A DNA stretch of 64,000 nucleotides from Isoetes taiwanensis (lineage: Eukaryota; Streptophyta; Lycopodiopsida; Isoetales; Isoetaceae): positions 10,866,818 through 10,930,817 of the forward strand of contig JAJEKV010000046.1 in assembly GCA_021234155.1 (NCBI GenBank), given 5' to 3'. Below the pieces are notes generated by a model, which was not told the DNA's origin, searched no databases, and was given only the letters and a program-made list of their open reading frames with translations. The position numbers and the translations under genes were made by a program. This document shows positions 45,161 through 55,766 of the stretch, piece by piece. Positions within the stretch are counted from its first letter, which is position 1. Each line of letters opens with the position of its first letter.

Positions 45161-45460
45161 TCATGACTCCTAAGCAAGGTTTTCCCGAGCAAGGTTTTTT
45201 CCCCGAGTTTGTGTTTAGGTTTAAGGTGTTAGTCGGGTATTTTGCTTGATGGCTCCAACAATTACATCTCTAATTCTTAATGCAAATCGTCTAAGTGCAA
45301 TAAGTTATCTTGTTTTTTAAAGAACCATTGGATTCTTAGTGCAAATCGTTAGAAAGAACCATTGGATAAGATAAATTAGATACAATTAAAACCATTGATG
45401 ACGTGGATAACTATTGGATCGCCTATAGCTAACCTTAGTACCAACTAGATATAGGCATGG
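45161..45460. other. unique spacer in element T
   Basis: About 300 AT-rich bases with a short duplicated phrase (GAACCATTGGAT, about 45323 and 45357). Nothing else supported. Confidence 0.4.
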
Positions 45461-45935
45461 TTTAATGGTGTTCCACTAATGATATCCGAAATGGGGGATA
45501 ATGTTAGGATATTGCGTAGTCTTGCCATTTTATAATGCTTGGGGATTTGTTGCAATGGTCCTATTCCCCATAAACAATTACATCTCAAATTCTTAATGGT
45601 CTAAATTATACCAAGATGTAGGAACGGTTTAATGGTGTTCCATTAACGATATCCAAAATGGGGAATAATGTTAGGATATTGCATGGTCTTGCCATTTTAA
45701 TGCTTGGGGATTTGTTGCAATGGTCCTTTCCTCCATAAAGAAATACATCTCACAATTCTTAATGGTTTGTTAAAACCATAGGATGGTTTAATGAGTCTTT
45801 CTCTAACAATATCCAAAATGTTAGGATATTGTTAGGATTTTTGCGTGGTCCTATGACATTAATGCTTAGGATTTGTTGCATGGTCCTGCACCCCCTCAAG
45901 GAATACAAATCAAATTCTTGATGGTTTTGTTATGC
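45461..45935. repeat. tandem repeat of about 120-180 bases (three copies)
   Basis: Copies begin near 45465, 45640 and 45800. Each contains GATATCC(G/A)AAATGGGG or a form of it, GTTAGGATATTGC(G/A)TGGTC, TTAATGCTTGGGGATTTGTT and CAATGGTCC. The third copy is partial and more diverged. Non-coding. Confidence 0.75.
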
Positions 45936-45984
45936 AAAAATAGGCGTTAAGTAATTGAAGTAGTTGAAGTAACTTGTCTTACAT

Positions 45985-46560
45985 GGAATACTAGTATAAG
46001 GACATGTGATCGTGCACGCATCACATGTAGCAAATCAAGTACTCTTATCCTACCACTATAAAGACCCGTGATATGGAAGGATAGGACATGTAGAGAATCA
46101 AGTATTCTTTCCTACTTCTATAAAGACATGTGACAATAGAAGTATTACACATGTCGTAATTCATGTATTCTTTCCTACAATGCCTTAGCAAATAAAGTAA
46201 TCTGTCCCTACTACTATAAAGAATAGAATTGTTTTACATGTGACATGGAAGCATACGACATGTAGAGAATCAAGTATTCTTTTTCCTACTTCTATAAAGA
46301 CATGTGACAATAGAAGTATTACACATGTTGTAATTCATGTATTCTTTCCTACAATGCTTTAGTAAATAAAGTATGTCCTACTACTATAAAGACATGTGAA
46401 TGGAAGCATAGGACATGTAGAGAATCAAATATTCTTTTCCTACATCTATAAAGACATGTGACAAATGTAATTATTAGACATGTAGAAATTCAAGTATTCT
46501 TTCCTACGGTGGATTGTATTATAAAATGACATGTCACAATAGAGGAAACTACAAAAACAA
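45985..46560. repeat. right subterminal repeats of element T
   Basis: A unit containing TATAAAGACATGTGACA, AGAAGTATTACACATG and ATTCAAGTATTCTTTCCTAC recurs about six times, with short ACATGTAGAGAATC variants. It parallels the ACATGT-rich left subterminal region. Such subterminal arrays are usual transposase binding sites in CACTA-type elements. Confidence 0.7.
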
Positions 46561-46685
46561 CAGTGGATGTTTTAGTCCACCAAAAAAGAACACCATTATT
46601 GAACAAAACCATACCTCCACAAACCACATGTAGGATTCTTTGAAAACGTGACATGTAGACCTACCAAAACCGATGTTTTCCAAAG

Positions 46686-46707
46686 GGACCAAAAACCGGT
46701 GAGTGTG
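46686..46707 (-). repeat. right terminal inverted repeat of element T
   Basis: Plus strand GGACCAAAAACCGGTGAGTG followed by TG; its reverse complement pairs with 35690-35713. AGT follows. Confidence 0.85.
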
Positions 46708-46710
46708 AGT

Positions 46711-46847
46711 GGAAACACTTACCGTTGGAAGACGCGACGTGGGTACTTAAGAAAGATCTAGTAAAGCAAGCACTCCGCAGTTTATGGAGCAATGGGGACG
46801 GCAAGGTCATCTCCCAAGAAATCGGCTGTGCATGTCGATTTGTGTAG
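46711..46847 (+). CDS. second half of the chromodomain and end of pol, element B
   Basis: Continuing from LVK at 35689, the frame gives WKHLPLEDATWVLKKDLVKQ, matching the last strand and C-terminal helix of a chromodomain (the Trp after LVK and the E-x-A-T-W element). It ends at TAG 46845-46847. Several chromovirus chromodomains are known to bind methylated H3K9 and steer integration to heterochromatin. Of the expected aromatic-cage residues only Trp is clear in this short stretch. Confidence 0.85.
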
Positions 46848-47707
46848 ATTAATTCTATGTATAGTTAAGATTAATCTCCACGATGCAACCTATGCTAGGT
46901 ATGGGTCGCATGCGCTAGATCGATGATGAGACCACTACGGTGATCTCTAGGGCGGGTGTAATGTCAATGTAGGCATGACCGCTTCCTCCTGGGCGCAGTG
47001 GAAGGTAGATTAGAAAGTCTACTCGCCCCACCTGGAAGCAGACGACCCTCGAGAAAGGAGGTCATTAAGGAATGCACTAATAGGAAAGCACCTCTAGCCC
47101 CATATATGCTTTGATAGGAGGAATCAGGCCTTCACGCCTAATATAGGGAAGGACCTATCCTCCACACGGGCAACTAGGGTGTAGGCATGAGCGCATATAG
47201 GCATATAGGTGCTGCCTCCCACGGCCATAATGGAAGATTCACCCTCTTCCCACGCCGGAGATTAGCCATGCATCCATGTAGATAGGTGGGGTGGTCACCA
47301 TATAACCAAAATTTTACTAATAATTAAATGGTACTAACGTAGTGTTGACCGGCAGCCAATAGAGCCTCCTGAGGGCAAAGAGGTCGAAGTTATTTAAGAC
47401 TTGCAACACAAATTTTGTTGGAATGTGTTGCAAGGAATGAAGAGTACCCCCTGACGCTAATTTTAATTTTGATAAACTTAATTGTCATGATAAGTGAATT
47501 ATTGAGTAACCCGTTTTAATGATGTTGTGAACCGATAAGTTATTCCATAATATAATCTTGGCGTAATTATGTCTAAAAATATTACCTTAAGGTAATCTTA
47601 ATAAATGTGTAAGTATTATAGTAGTTTATCGTGATGTATCGTGGTGATTGCGTGTTAGATGATCCCAAGGTGGGGAGACCTAATGATGCCGCTGACAACA
47701 TCATTTC
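46848..47707 (+). other. 3' untranslated region of element B
   Basis: No gene. It corresponds in length and position to 52750-53617 in element E. It includes ATATTACCTTAAGGTAATCT, a palindromic stretch near 47580, and a first polypurine-like AAGGTGGGGAGA at about 47667. Confidence 0.6.
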
Positions 47708-47720
47708 AAGGTGGGGAGAA
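47708..47720 (+). other. polypurine tract of element B
   Basis: AAGGTGGGGAGAA lies directly against the TGTGACG start of the 3' LTR, the expected primer for plus-strand DNA synthesis. A near copy lies 41 bases upstream. Confidence 0.85.
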
Positions 47721-49376
47721 TGTGACGCTCGGTGACGTGATACCGGTCCCGTGACGATAATCGCATCGCCGTCACGCCGACATGCCAATTCGACCGACGC
47801 GGTACCGACGCAGTAGGTGGGTAGTTCTAGCGGCAGCCTTGCAAGGAATATGTAATTATTAATGTGCACATTTTCCAATGTACACATTAATATGGGCACA
47901 CATTTCCATGTGGACACTTGATGCCAAGTGGGCCATACCCAAGTGTAATTAATGTGCACATTTTCCAATGTACACATTAATGTGGGCACACATTTCCATG
48001 TGGGCACATTTGGCCACCTAGCCATTAAAGGCAGTAGCCCATTACCAATTATCCCACATGCCTAAAGGGGATAATTGGAAACCCTAGCCAACCCCTTTGT
48101 CTATTAAGGAGGGGAAACCCTAACTGCCCATTTTTCGTTTCTAGGGTTTAGAACTGCTTTGGTGCCTCAACAACTAAAACTGCCTCCCGCATCACCGCCT
48201 CAGAGAATTGCACCATTAGTTTCCCTTGACTGAAGCGCAAACAGATGGTCGAAGCTCAGTCGAGGAGCCACTCAAGGATCAGATTTGGCCAATTTAATAG
48301 TCTAAACCCTATTTCAGTCATAGAATCAAGAGGGTTTAGCCCATTAAATTGCCCATAGCAGCCTTCTAGATCTCTAGATACTGCCTCTAACTAAAGAACC
48401 TAACTCTATGATATAGATTAGATATAGTTCTTTAGTTCTTTTCCGCGGATGTATATGGATGATGTATCTCTATGAACTCCTTTGTATTGGGAAGGTGGTA
48501 GAGACCCAAAGCTTGGTAGTAGATGCTTCCTAGATTAGCCTCTCTAGCACACTATAGATTCGCCTCAGGCACAAGAACCACACCCGGTTGTGGGTGAAGG
48601 GGCCGACCGGCCGAGAAGGAGGTTCATGTCCCCGACTCTCAAAGATCCTCCTCGTGTGTAAGGCCTACCAGTGGATCATTGTGACTAGGTCTAATGGTTC
48701 ACCACCGAAAGCTGGGTGAGGCATGGACTCCCTAACACCCGTGGAAGTGGTGTACACCCTTCCAGTGGGTCACGGGCCACACGCAGTGGCCCCTCTAGTC
48801 ACCTTGAGTCGGCATGTAGACCTCTGAGGGAGTGATCCCTTCCTGCCCCATCGGAATCGGGAGGATGAAACCCGTGAATAGCCCTTTGGCTATGCATCCC
48901 GGGCGGGCTAAGGCCAGTCCCGACACTTTTCAGCCTACTCGCAAAGTGTGCGTGGAGGGGCGGATGGAGTGGACAACCCTATGCCATGTTCATATGCCGC
49001 CCAAACCATTGCCATGAATTCGGCTCCTGCAATGAACTCGGGAGACCCAAGCCGCCACCATCCCCTTGAGTCCGAGCCTTGGGTAGAACTCCCCATATGT
49101 ACCGTGGCTCACCTTGTTTATGCAGATATGGCGGACCACCCCCGAGGTGGATATGTGCTTATGTTATATACCGATATGTATGTTTACGCTCAAGAACTAG
49201 GTAGACCCCGAGGGAGACGGGTAAAATGACCCCCTTCACTCTTCCTTAATCGGAACCCGCCACACTACAGTAAAGCAGTTATGTGGAGGGGCCCCGTGAT
49301 CGCATGGAGTCGGTATGGGGATGAACTCCTTTTGTATAATGGTGAGTGCACCGTGATAATGGTAGGGGACGCCGCA
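47721..49376 (+). repeat. 3' LTR of element B
   Basis: It begins TGTGACGCTCGG and ends GGGGACGCCGCA, matching 3457-5032 throughout. It is about 80 bases longer, chiefly because the AATGTGCACATTTTCC / CACATTAATGTGGGCAC phrase is duplicated at about 47866-48000. The following base belongs to RNase H of element D. Confidence 0.88.
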
Positions 49377-51902
49377 GCCTACAACATTCTCTTTACCGTA
49401 AGCAATAATCCATCGAGAAATCATATTGCTGCATAAAAAAGCAACCCATTTCAACCGCTTCTTCCGATAATATTTTCTCATGCTAAACAATGTGCCTAAT
49501 GCTTTGTGATCGGGCCAAAAAATATGAACTCGTTGACCTTAAAAGATAGTGTTGCCACACTTTCAAAGCATGAATGACAGCCGTAAATTCCTTTATCATA
49601 AACACTATATCTACTTTCTCGCGGTCGAAAACTTCCGACTTTCATAAGCAATAGGATGACCATCCCGCAGATCAAAACCTACCAAAGCCATACCACTTGC
49701 ATCAACACATAACAAGAAAGGTAGACCAAACTTTAGCAAACGCAGAACGGAGAGGATTAACCATGGCATCCTTCAAAACTTGGAAAGCAAACGGATGATT
49801 ATGATTCCATTGAAAAGAACATCTTTTCAGAGCAACAAATATAAATCTAAAGCTAAACGAAAGCAAAATTTCGTATTAAACTTCCTATAATAACGTGATA
49901 AGCCCGTAAAGGAACGCAATGCAAAGAATGAAGTAGGTACAAAGCCATCCACAATTGCTTGTATTTTACTAGGATCAACTTTAAGACCCTCAACAAAAAA
50001 CAATATGACCCAAATATTCAATTCCCATTGAAAAGATACTTTTCTTAGGATTAAGAGTAATAGACTCCTCCCTTAACCGACGGAAAACCTCCCCAAATGC
50101 AAGTAATGATCTTCCTGACTTGCTAAAAACTAATATGTCATCAAAGAACACGACAACATAAACGCCATGCACATCTTCAAATATTCGCCCCATTAGCCTC
50201 AAGAAAGAAGTCGGGCGATTTGTAAGTCCAAATGGCATGACCAAAAACTCATAATATCCAAAGGTTGTCCTAAACGCAGCCTTTATGAACATCTTCAGCG
50301 CAACCTTAAGTTGCCAATACCCTAACTTAAGATCAAGACGGGGTTAAAAATGTGGGTTCCTTAGAGTTGATCAAACAAATCATCCGCCTTTGGTATAGGA
50401 AACCGATTCTTTATGGTTATCTTATTCAAAGCACTCCTAATCTATACACATGCGCCAGAATTATCTTTTTCTTAACCAACAAGACAGAGCACCAAAAGGT
50501 GAAGAACTATGGCGGATCAATCCAGCTTGAAGTAACTCATCAAGCCGGGCGCCTAATCTCAACTTGTTGGCCGCGGCATTCTCCGATAAGGAGCTTGATT
50601 AGGAGGTTTTCCCGTGAAGAAGATCAATCCCGCGGGGTCCTCCAAACATTGGGGTGGCAAAGTTTGTGGAATTTCATTGGGAAAGACATCATCATAATAA
50701 TGCAAAAAAGATTGTTTGACGCCATTTAATGGGGATACATCGACTTAGGACGCGAAAAAACCACCAAATACACAAAATGAGTTTTCATTGCCAAACGTTT
50801 AAACTGACAAATGTAAACCGTTGGAATTGGGGAAACAATATCATCCTTCACAAACTTGAAAGTCTTTTACCCCTTCCAAGGATAAACATAACAATACCCG
50901 CTTTCCAATCTAATCGATAGCCTTATGCCATGGCATGCTTGGAATAATATCCATACCTCCAATGTCGAAAACCATGAAAGAACATTTACGATATATCCCC
51001 GCAATTGAAATTCAACATCCTTGACCATAAATGAAGAAGGCTGAGGAGCAACATTCAAGAAAGCGTAAGACACCCTACATCACTTGATAAAGGAATAGAA
51101 GTTAATTTTAGTTCTTTTTACCAATCGAAAGCGTAAACAAAATCAAACTCACCGCCCGGATCAATACCCGCCATCTTACGTGAGCTCACCAAAAGAAAAG
51201 ATTGGCAATTTATAGGTCGAAGCCACTCGCATCCAACGATGAACCCCACCCATGAGTTTTTTAGACTTCTCAAGATCATTTTTACTAAGCTGAAGTCCTT
51301 TCTTTAAAATCACATGCTTAAAGCTCTAATCAGCTTCCATGTTTTGTTGGGTCACTTTATTCCATTCAAATGATAAGATCTCGCCCCAATTATGATCCAA
51401 AACCATTTTTGATTTGCTTTTCAAATTCGCGAAAGGTAACAATAGGTTGATCGACCGGCCGGTTCTTTTCCGATATCCACCACCAAATCCTTTGCAACCC
51501 CATCAGCAAAATATAACCGAAAGTGTCTTCGCTATCCTTAAGCAAAATATGAATTCAAATCCCGTAGCCATAATGAAAAGTTCATCCGCATCACTAGTAG
51601 CATTGGAATACGGTTTGAATTCAATTTGACATTGGCACTGCTTGGATGCCACTACGGACGCCCGGCAGCCTTTGCCGCTACTACGCCCACCGCACTCGCA
51701 GAGAATCCAGTTACTACGCCACCCGCAGCCGCAGAGAATCCGGGGCTTGTAGCCCGCACTGAAAGCCTCGATACCGCAAAGTTTTTCTCTCATGAGCTAA
51801 TTGTCATGCTCTAACTCATGCTCTAACTCAAAACTTTTTCCTTCTCACTGGGATCCTCAAAGTTAACATTGAGCAATACGTAACTTTGGCGGGATCTCTT
51901 TA
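49377..51902 (-). pseudogene. gag-pol remains of element D (minus strand)
   Basis: From right to left on the minus strand: possible gag sequence (51800-51400, weak), a protease C-terminal half (PSSFMVKDVEFQL and a following I/L-rich segment, about 51070-50900), RT blocks (CIDYR..NKITIKNRFPIP at about 50480-50400; TTFGYYEFLVMPFGLTNRPTSF and FFDDILVFS at about 50270-50130; YLGHIV at about 49995), thumb (VDPSKIQAI, LRSFTGLSRYYRKF, 49980-49850) and a broken RNase H ending KENVV at 49377. The sequence continues at 3456. Many frameshifts. A Ty3/gypsy element of another lineage, the oldest layer here. Confidence 0.82.
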
Positions 51903-52745
51903 GCACCATGGGAGCCGAAGCTCTCCATGAGCGGCATATCATCCCCAAGCAGATGGCGAGCGGAAAAGGGCGAATCCGGATCATTGAAGACATGCTTCGA
52001 AGTTATGTGTGGAACTCATGATCCAAGTGGGATGAGTACATCCACTTGGTGGAGTTAAGCCTACTTGGTGCCAGCGAGGGTCATCTCCGGATGTCCCCCT
52101 TTCATGGTAAATTACGGAACCGGTGCTTAACCCGGATACCTGGCACAATCCGCGTGTCCAAGGTAGAAGTGTCAGCTGAGATGTTAGGGGGATATCGCGT
52201 GACTAAGTGGAAGAAGTAAGAGTTATTTGTTGGCGGTACAAGAAATTCGGCCCGAGAAGAAGTGTAGCCGACAAGCCGGGGCCGTAAGAGAGAGAGAGTT
52301 CAAGGTAAGGCAATAGCGTCGGTTGTTGAAGATCAAGGGTGAACAAGCCAAAGGCTGCGGATGGGAGTTGCAAGCTTGCCCCTAGGTGGGCTGGTCGTTC
52401 AAGATTTTTGGAAAGTGGGCTCTCAAGCCTACAAGTTGGATTAGGCCCCCATCTCAAGGTTCCAAAGGGTCTTCCCGTGGTTTTATTAAAAGGCACAATC
52501 CTAACCACGAGGAGGTTTTGGATACTCCAACCTTGTTGGAAATAGCCCGGAAGAAACAAGTAGAAATAGTGCACGAGTTACTTCTTGATAAAGTCATTCA
52601 AAGGAAGACAAGGAGGTCTCAATTCCTCCAATATTTGGTTAAGTGGAATGCCGGAAGTGGAAGCGACATGGGTATTGAAGCAAGATTTGGAGAAGCAATA
52701 CCCAGAATTTATGAAGGAGTTTGATGGTAATTCGTCTCCATGACT
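51903..52745 (+). pseudogene. integrase C-terminal end and chromodomain of element E (B family)
   Basis: It begins in the integrase core at sequence matching B about 34965 onward (SMS-AYHP region), then the WDEYIHLVE region and a broken GPY/F domain. At 52386-52724 it reads LDTPTLLEIARKKQ, ILDK/LLDKVIQRKTRRSQFL, QYLVKWN and, in another frame, EATWVLKQDLEKQYPEFMKE. This is the chromodomain uninterrupted by element T and it confirms the junction restored in B. The left edge abuts element D without a recognisable terminus, so a truncation or rearrangement is likely. Confidence 0.82.
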
Positions 52746-53617
52746 TGACCCGACCCGACTTGCGGTGTGTTAGCTAGTATATTTGTTAGTTAGCCTTAAG
52801 CTAGGCATGCATTCTAGTTAGTAGGGTGCATGTGCGAACTTTGGAACCGTGTGAGGCGATGATGGGATCGCCTTTAGGGCATTCTCTAGGCCACGCGCAC
52901 CAAAAATGGCATGACCATTATTAGGGTCATGTGAGTGAGATAAGAGCATGGTGGGGCTGATGATGATGGGACATCCCGGTCGGATGATCTCTATGCCCGC
53001 GATGCGGAATCGCACACGGCCAGTAGGAGGTCATGGTGAAGGTTAAAGAAGTGATCATCTTAGCGATGATGGGATTCGTGAGGGCGTTCCCCTAGGCTGA
53101 AACCTCGGGGCATGATGCAGGGTGTACTGTCCGGGGGATGGTGGTACAAAGTACGCACTACGATCATGGGCAATGATGGGAGCATCTTAAATGATCCACC
53201 TGCTCCAAATCGAAAGACCCGATCTTGGGCAAGGTATTAGGACAACCTTGAGCCAGTGGATTCGGCTCAAGAAGTAGAGGGTGGTCCCCTAAAACCACAA
53301 ATTATTAACTAAATAACCTAATGTGCTCCTTTTGCGAGGGCAAGTAGAGGGAGGACCTCAGCGAGGCTGGCGTTCTGAGAAGATAGGGAGCCATAATTTA
53401 GATTATGAACCCTAATAACTCTTATAATAGTATTTTGAATTATTATAGAAACAAGCTGTATTAAGGCTATATAATTTTGTATAAGTACAAATATGGCCTA
53501 AATTTTGACCCTAAATTAATAAAACTTGAGTACTAAAAGTAATCTAAAAGTTGTCTTATGTGTTGTTTGCAGGCATAAGGTAGGTTGATCACCTTAAGCA
53601 ATCTTGGAGGGCGACAT
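52746..53617 (+). other. 3' untranslated region of element E
   Basis: No gene. Its length (about 870 bases) equals the B 3' UTR without insertions. GATGATGGGATCGCCTTTAG and related phrases recur at about 52857, 53065 and 53170. GTTGATCACCTTAAGCAATC at about 53584 resembles the palindromic block near the LTR ends of families A and C. Confidence 0.5.
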
Positions 53618-55199
53618 TGTCTAACAAAATTAATGACGGTCGGGGAGATATCGTCATAAATCACATTATATTCCTGGATCGTCACTACTCTAGACATCTA
53701 TCATTCATAGCCTTGTATACCACCATAGGTTGTGGCACTAGGGGGCATGGCCAAGTTATTCTCATACCAACCAGCATAGGTTTTAGACCATTATCCCGTG
53801 GCCTTAACCTGTGGGGCACCACCACAGGACTCACCAGATTGGTGCCGCGTGGCATCCTAGGTGGACCACAGCTTATATAGGCTAAACCTAACCTAGGCCT
53901 CTTTCCGACCCAGCACCCGGGGAGGAGACTCACCCTACTGGTTGAGCCGGATTTTGAACATGGATCGTTGTTGGCATGGCTGGTGCAGCAGCCAGCCGGG
54001 TGGCAGCGTTCTTGGGTAGGGCAGCGACTTGTGGTCGAAGACCATGGGCACGGATCTGGAGGGGAGAGCATCGGGGGCGGTATGTAGGATAGTAGTTGTG
54101 ATAGCTTATGCAGATTAGCATTCCGGATATGCTAGTATCTTATTATCTAGAGTAGAGCCATCCTAGAAGCAGTATTCAACATCTTGAACCCTAATCAATG
54201 AACCCTAACCATTAGTTAGATTTGTATGATTAGGGGATATTCTTCTTATCGATTATTCTCATGATGTGAATCCTGTAGTTCCTATCATGTTTGCTCCTCT
54301 CACGGGCATAGGAGCCATACCGGTATGCTGTGATCCCTTAGGCTATATGATATGGGCATAGAGCCCACCGGGCTATTGAGGCTATGATATGGGCTAGAGG
54401 GGCTAGAGGAAAGTGGAGGGAGGATCCACCCGCAGTGGGGGCCGAGGGGGATCCCATAGTGGGCTAGGCTTGTGTTAGGTCACTTAGGTGTGGGCGGGCA
54501 TGGGTAGAGCCCCTCTGGGGCAATGGTGCCACTGCCTCTCGAGGGCAGGGCAGGCTCTCGTTTTTGGGGGTTGGTCAGTGCAGATGGTGTGTGTAAAGCC
54601 CACGATTCTCTAGCCTCCCCATGGCACCTCTAGATCACAGGAAGGGGAGATGCAGCCCTTCCTGCCTCATCCCGGACGAGGGGAGATGCAGCACAGGTAG
54701 TCCCGGTGGGTGATGCCACAGGGGTGCGTGTCATCCGGGCTAGGAATCTGCCGAGCCTGATTTAGCCCCATCACCAAAGTAATGCGCGGGGAGTGCGGAT
54801 GGATGGTCAACCCAAGCCATTGTTCTAGCCCTTCGCCATTGCATGACTCCGTGCGCTCTATCTTGGGGCCTGGCGATCCGGTCATCCTCATCCGAGTGCG
54901 GGCGGGTAGGAGCTCTCATGTTTCCGCGGTTTGTGCTTATCATCTTTGTATTGGTATATGTGTGATGCACTACCCTTAGAGTGATGTTTAGTATATGTTT
55001 GATGCTAGTTACGGCGTGTTATAAGCCATTATAGGTTATAGAGCCCATAGGGAAAGTAGCGCCAAGACGCAGCCATTCCTTTCCGCACTAGAAATTCACC
55101 TCGGAGTGCGGGGGTGGGCGAAAGAACCCATCGGTGGGATAGCGGATGGGGGATTTGTAGAAGTGCGGCCGGAGCCGTCACGTTTAGCGAGGCGTCACA
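53618..55199 (+). repeat. LTR shared by elements E and F (B family)
   Basis: The right end GAGGCGTCACA is followed by a primer-site relative (TGTATCTCAGGC), as in B. The left end near 53618 is less certain (TGTCTAAC, or TGACGGTCGGGGA at 53633). Its length is close to the B LTR. It follows the 3' UTR of E and precedes the leader of F, so it serves as 3' LTR of one and 5' LTR of the other. ORFs within (for example 53685-54071 minus) lack support. Confidence 0.65.
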
Positions 55200-55766
55200 A
55201 TGTATCTCAGGCGTGTTCTTGATTTGACCAGAACTATGCCCGACCATAACCATGAAGTAGTCTAACAGGCCTATAGAGTGTGAAATAAACATTTCCACCA
55301 TGGAACCCTTGAAAAGGGGAAAAATTTTTTTTCTCGGGTAATTGGGTCAGGACTTAGGTTAAGTGTTAGACGAAAGGTTGGAGTGAGTCAAACTCATCTT
55401 CTAGTAAAATTGGAGTGAAAATTATGCATCTGCATCAAATTTCACCTAAAATGGAGTCGAAGAATCATGCTGTCGGAGACCAATTGAAAAATAAAGCGTA
55501 ATTCATAATTAGCACTTCAAACCATTAAGAAATTCGAAAATCTAAAAATAATATCGGTTAATATAGGTTAATATAGCCATTAATAGTTAAATAATTACTA
55601 AATGTGGTGTAATTAATAAGGGGGCTAATAAATAGGGGTAATTATGGTAGGAGAATATTCAGTGACCCTCCTTTAAAATATCGACACCTCATTTTCTCTC
55701 TCCAACCCTTCACCTTCACCTCTCTCTTGCTCACCTTACGTCACCCATTTCCCTGAACCACAAGAT
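55200..55766 (+). promoter_or_regulatory. leader of element F
   Basis: It contains the primer-site relative at 55201-55213, the AAAGGGGAAAAATTTTTTT block that matches B at about 5108, and a TTTAAAATA box at about 55672-55680 some 90 bases before the H3-like ATG. The GTCTCAC hairpin blocks seen in B are not clearly present here. Confidence 0.5.

Larger units (their letters stand above)
35690..46707. mobile_element. element T: 11 kb terminal-inverted-repeat DNA transposon, apparently non-autonomous
   Basis: The left end CACACTGACCCCAATTTT and the reverse complement of the right end CACACTCACCGGTTTTTG align over about 22-24 bases and both continue into GGTCC (35690-35713 and 46686-46707). A 3-bp duplication AGT flanks it (35687-35689; 46708-46710). 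Removing T and one AGT restores the chromodomain of B (LVK then WKHLPLEDATWVLKKDL), proving the ends. Subterminal ACATGT(A/G)G-type repeats occur on both sides. A 3-bp duplication and a CAC-start suggest a CACTA-like element, but the exact terminus is not CACTA. No transposase domain is seen. The interior is filled by large repeats. Confidence 0.85.
3457..49376 (+). mobile_element. element B: chromodomain Ty3/gypsy retrotransposon carrying a histone H3-like gene, with three nested insertions
   Basis: Two related LTRs (3457-5032 and 47721-49376) flank, in order: a primer site, a histone H3-like ORF, a second accessory ORF, gag, protease, reverse transcriptase, RNase H, integrase, chromodomain and a polypurine tract. 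Elements A, C and T interrupt it, and each junction restores a continuous B reading frame when the insertion and its target duplication are removed. Subtracting them leaves about 13.2 kb. It sits inside element D. I do not see a clean target duplication: left flank CTCTT, right flank GCCTA. The D polyprotein nevertheless continues across the two outer ends. RNase H, integrase and chromodomain place it among chromoviruses. The order and strand of the accessory genes are repeated in element F. Confidence 0.9.
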
